Shown: piece after piece, positions 6,223 through 7,635 of the stretch
How the letters are laid out: the number at the start of each line of letters is the position of its first letter
Numbering within the stretch: the stretch's first letter is position 1
Assembly: GCA_945897765.1 (NCBI GenBank)
Contig: CAMDGP010000101.1
Coordinates: 1 to 7,635 of the forward strand
Source of the DNA: Chitinophaga pinensis
GTDB lineage: Bacteria; Bacteroidota; Bacteroidia; Flavobacteriales_D; Crocinitomicaceae
Length of the DNA: 7,635 nt
Direction of reading: 5' to 3'
The notes under the pieces: model-generated
What the model saw: the letters and a program-made list of their open reading frames with translations, nothing else
Databases searched by the model: none
Told to the model about the DNA's origin: nothing
Translations under genes and position numbers: made by a program

Positions 6223-6819
6223 ATGAACGTTCCAGTTACTGTTTATACAGAAATGACACCTAATCCTACAACGATGAAATTCGTTGCAAATAAATACCTA
6301 CTTATTTCGGGCGATTCCGTTGAATTTGTTTCACGGAAGGATGCTAAAGGTTTTTCGCCATTAGCAGAATCATTGTTCGATTTCCCATTTGTTAAAAATG
6401 TTTTCATCGCCGCAAATTTTATCACAATTACAAAAACAGATAATGTTCCATGGGATTTCATAACAATGGAATTAAGAGAATTTATTAAGGAATGGATTGG
6501 AGCGGGAAAAGATGTTTTAATTCAAATGCCACAACCTAAAGTTTTAGACTCTGAATCTGCTGGTGAAAAAATAGAGTTTAATGCAAGCGATTTTGATGAT
6601 CCAATCAAAGCCTTATTGGATCAATACGTTCGACCAGCTGTAGAAAATGACGGTGGGGCCATTGATTTCCTTGGTTTTGAAGACGGTAAAGTAACTGTTC
6701 AATTAAAAGGTTCTTGCGCAGGCTGTCCTTCTTCAACTGCTACACTAAAAGGTGGAATCGAAAATTTATTGAAAAATCACTTGCCAGAAGTGAAAGAAGT
6801 CGTTGCAATTAATGGGTAA
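6223..6819 (+). CDS. NifU/Nfu family iron-sulfur cluster scaffold or carrier protein
   Basis: The 198-residue protein has the two-domain layout of NFU1-type proteins. The Nfu N-terminal domain (about residues 5-95) shows the signature EMTPNPTTMKFVANKYLL, SPLAESLFDFPFVKNVFI and the DNVPWDFI block. After a short acidic linker (about 103-123) comes the NifU C-terminal domain (about 127-198), with DQYVRPAVENDGGAIDFLGF and the cluster-binding CAGC (Cys165 and Cys168) in LKGSCAGCPSSTATLKGGIE. Two such subunits normally bridge one 4Fe-4S cluster through these Cys pairs and pass it to client enzymes. No transit or signal sequence is present, so it is cytoplasmic. Length and both cysteines are as expected, and nothing suggests damage. 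The A-rich leader and the nearby TAAATTTG box support the ATG chosen. It appears to be monocistronic. Confidence 0.95.
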   Translation: MNVPVTVYTEMTPNPTTMKFVANKYLLISGDSVEFVSRKDAKGFSPLAESLFDFPFVKNVFIAANFITITKTDNVPWDFITMELREFIKEWIGAGKDVLIQMPQPKVLDSESAGEKIEFNASDFDDPIKALLDQYVRPAVENDGGAIDFLGFEDGKVTVQLKGSCAGCPSSTATLKGGIENLLKNHLPEVKEVVAING

Positions 6820-6835
6820 AAGTCAATCTGAAGAA

Positions 6836-6865
6836 ATTAAAATCTTGTATTTAATAATCTTTTTT
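6836..6865 (+). terminator. Possible weak terminator after the Nfu gene
   Basis: ATTAAA (6836-6841) pairs with TTTAAT (6850-6855) around an 8-base loop, and a run of six T residues follows at 6860-6865. The stem is pure A/T with only six pairs, and the T-run starts four bases after it, so the hairpin would be unstable. It is listed because it lies 17 bases after the stop codon and no stronger hairpin occurs in the 112-bp gap before recQ. Confidence 0.2.
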
Positions 6866-6867
6866 CA

Positions 6868-6897
6868 TTTGTACTCTCGTTTTTATTACTAAATTTA
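6868..6897 (+). promoter_or_regulatory. Candidate recQ promoter
   Basis: TTTG at 6868-6871 and TAAATTTA at 6890-6897 are separated by 18 bases, nine of ten matches to the Bacteroidetes TTTG/TAnnTTTG promoter. Transcription from about 6902 would give a leader of about 30 nt before ATG 6932. The spacing and match are good for this region, but the surroundings are very AT-rich. Confidence 0.4.
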
Positions 6898-6931
6898 ACA
6901 GAATAACATTACTAATTTTTGTTTTTCTGAT

Positions 6932-7635
6932 ATGGAAGAATTTATCGTGAATAATACAATTAATAAAGAACAAGTTGATTTAAAATCAGCTTTAAGAAAA
7001 TATTTCGGTTTTGAAGTATTTAAAGGTCTGCAAGAAAGCATAATTCAAAATTTACTTGAAGGTAGAAATTCATTTGTTATCATGCCAACAGGCGGTGGTA
7101 AATCAATGTGTTATCAACTTCCATCATTAATAATGGATGGAACAGCAATTATTGTTTCTCCTTTGATTGCTTTAATGAAAAATCAAGTGGACGCCATTCG
7201 TAATATAAGTGAAAATGATAATGTCGCACATTTTTTGAATTCGTCCTTAACAAAAACAGAGATAACGCAAGTTCGTAAGGATATACAGGAAGGAAAGACA
7301 AAAATGCTATATGTAGCACCAGAATCACTTACGAAGCAAGAAAATATTGATTTCTTAACGTCGGTTGAAATCTCCTTCTTTGCTATAGATGAAGCTCATT
7401 GTATTTCTGAATGGGGGCATGATTTTCGCCCTGAATATAGAAGATTGAGAGATATTTTTGAAAAAATATCCAATGTTCCAGTAATTGCGTTAACTGCAAC
7501 TGCTACACCGAAAGTTCAATACGATATTCAAAAGAATTTAAATATGTTGGACGCTGATGTATTTAAATCATCGTTTAATCGTGATAATTTATATTATGAA
7601 ATTCGTCCAAAGCGCGAAGTTGAAAAGCAAATCAT
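6932..7635 (+). CDS. recQ: ATP-dependent DNA helicase RecQ, N-terminal part (runs off the right edge)
   Basis: I translated 234 codons from ATG 6932 with no stop. The frame continues past the window, so only the first helicase domain is present. Superfamily 2 RecQ motifs occur in order: motif 0 KYFGFEVFKGLQESII (23-38), Walker A MPTGGGKSMCYQLP (51-64), motif Ia IVSPLIALMKNQVD (74-87), motif II DEAHCISEWG (153-162) running into the RecQ-specific aromatic-rich loop HDFRPEY (163-169), and motif III LTATAT (187-192). The FNRDNLYYEIRPKRE stretch that leads into the second RecA-like lobe is at the end. RecQ unwinds DNA 3' to 5' in recombination and repair. The second lobe, the zinc-binding RQC region and the HRDC domain lie outside the window. 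Full-length bacterial RecQ is usually 600-730 residues, so about one-third is seen. The start gives a normal-length N-terminal extension before motif 0. Confidence 0.96.
   Translation, partial: MEEFIVNNTINKEQVDLKSALRKYFGFEVFKGLQESIIQNLLEGRNSFVIMPTGGGKSMCYQLPSLIMDGTAIIVSPLIALMKNQVDAIRNISENDNVAHFLNSSLTKTEITQVRKDIQEGKTKMLYVAPESLTKQENIDFLTSVEISFFAIDEAHCISEWGHDFRPEYRRLRDIFEKISNVPVIALTATATPKVQYDIQKNLNMLDADVFKSSFNRDNLYYEIRPKREVEKQI

Noticed and set aside
6243..6461. A 72-codon minus-strand open frame within the Nfu gene
   Set aside because: The opposite strand encodes the conserved Nfu N-terminal domain, so the minus-strand frame is a by-product.
1..7635. A defence system, prophage, insertion sequence or CRISPR array
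   Set aside because: No nuclease, integrase, transposase, phage or repeat-spacer signature is visible on either strand. RecQ can occur near defence genes, but here it follows an Nfu gene in an ordinary housekeeping setting.

Overview
The window looks like chromosomal DNA of a low-GC (roughly one-third G+C) member of the Bacteroidota, most likely Flavobacteriales. Several things point there: promoter-like boxes of the TTTG ... TAnnTTTG type, A-rich leaders without strong Shine-Dalgarno sites, two lipoproteins with relaxed lipoboxes, a DUF4301-type protein (a family I know mainly from Bacteroidetes), and a RecQ whose sequence is close to the flavobacterial form. I see no mobile element, CRISPR array, rRNA or tRNA. 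Gene density is very high, and no gap exceeds 130 bp.

Left part (1-3914): a beta-helix surface or periplasmic lipoprotein is read leftward and runs off the window. It diverges from a tight three-gene unit read rightward: a lipoprotein with a disordered Ser/Lys/Asn-rich stalk (1325-2581), an ECF sigma-70 factor (2581-3168) and a single-pass membrane protein that is a probable anti-sigma factor (3171-3914). The junctions are a 1-nt TAATG overlap and a 2-nt gap, so the three are almost certainly co-transcribed and probably translationally coupled. The plausible picture is an envelope-stress or envelope-state signalling cassette. The membrane protein would hold the sigma factor, and the lipoprotein would be either an input or an output on the periplasmic side. 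The anti-sigma has no zinc-finger cysteines and is not an obvious FecR type, and the lipoprotein is not a family I recognise with confidence.

Middle part (3920-6124): a class I SAM-dependent methyltransferase on the minus strand converges on the sigma cassette with only 5 bp between stop codons. It diverges, across 33 bp, from a DUF4301 protein. The DUF4301 protein carries a set of motifs that resemble UDP-sugar pyrophosphorylases, which suggests it is an uncharacterised nucleotidyltransferase.

Right part (6125-7635): an Nfu-type Fe-S scaffold/carrier with its own well-formed promoter box, then the 5' portion of recQ, which runs off the right edge. These look like ordinary housekeeping genes.

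The best candidates for undescribed biology are the lipoprotein-sigma-membrane protein cassette and the DUF4301 protein. Everything else is conventional. All family assignments come from reading motifs; no search was run.
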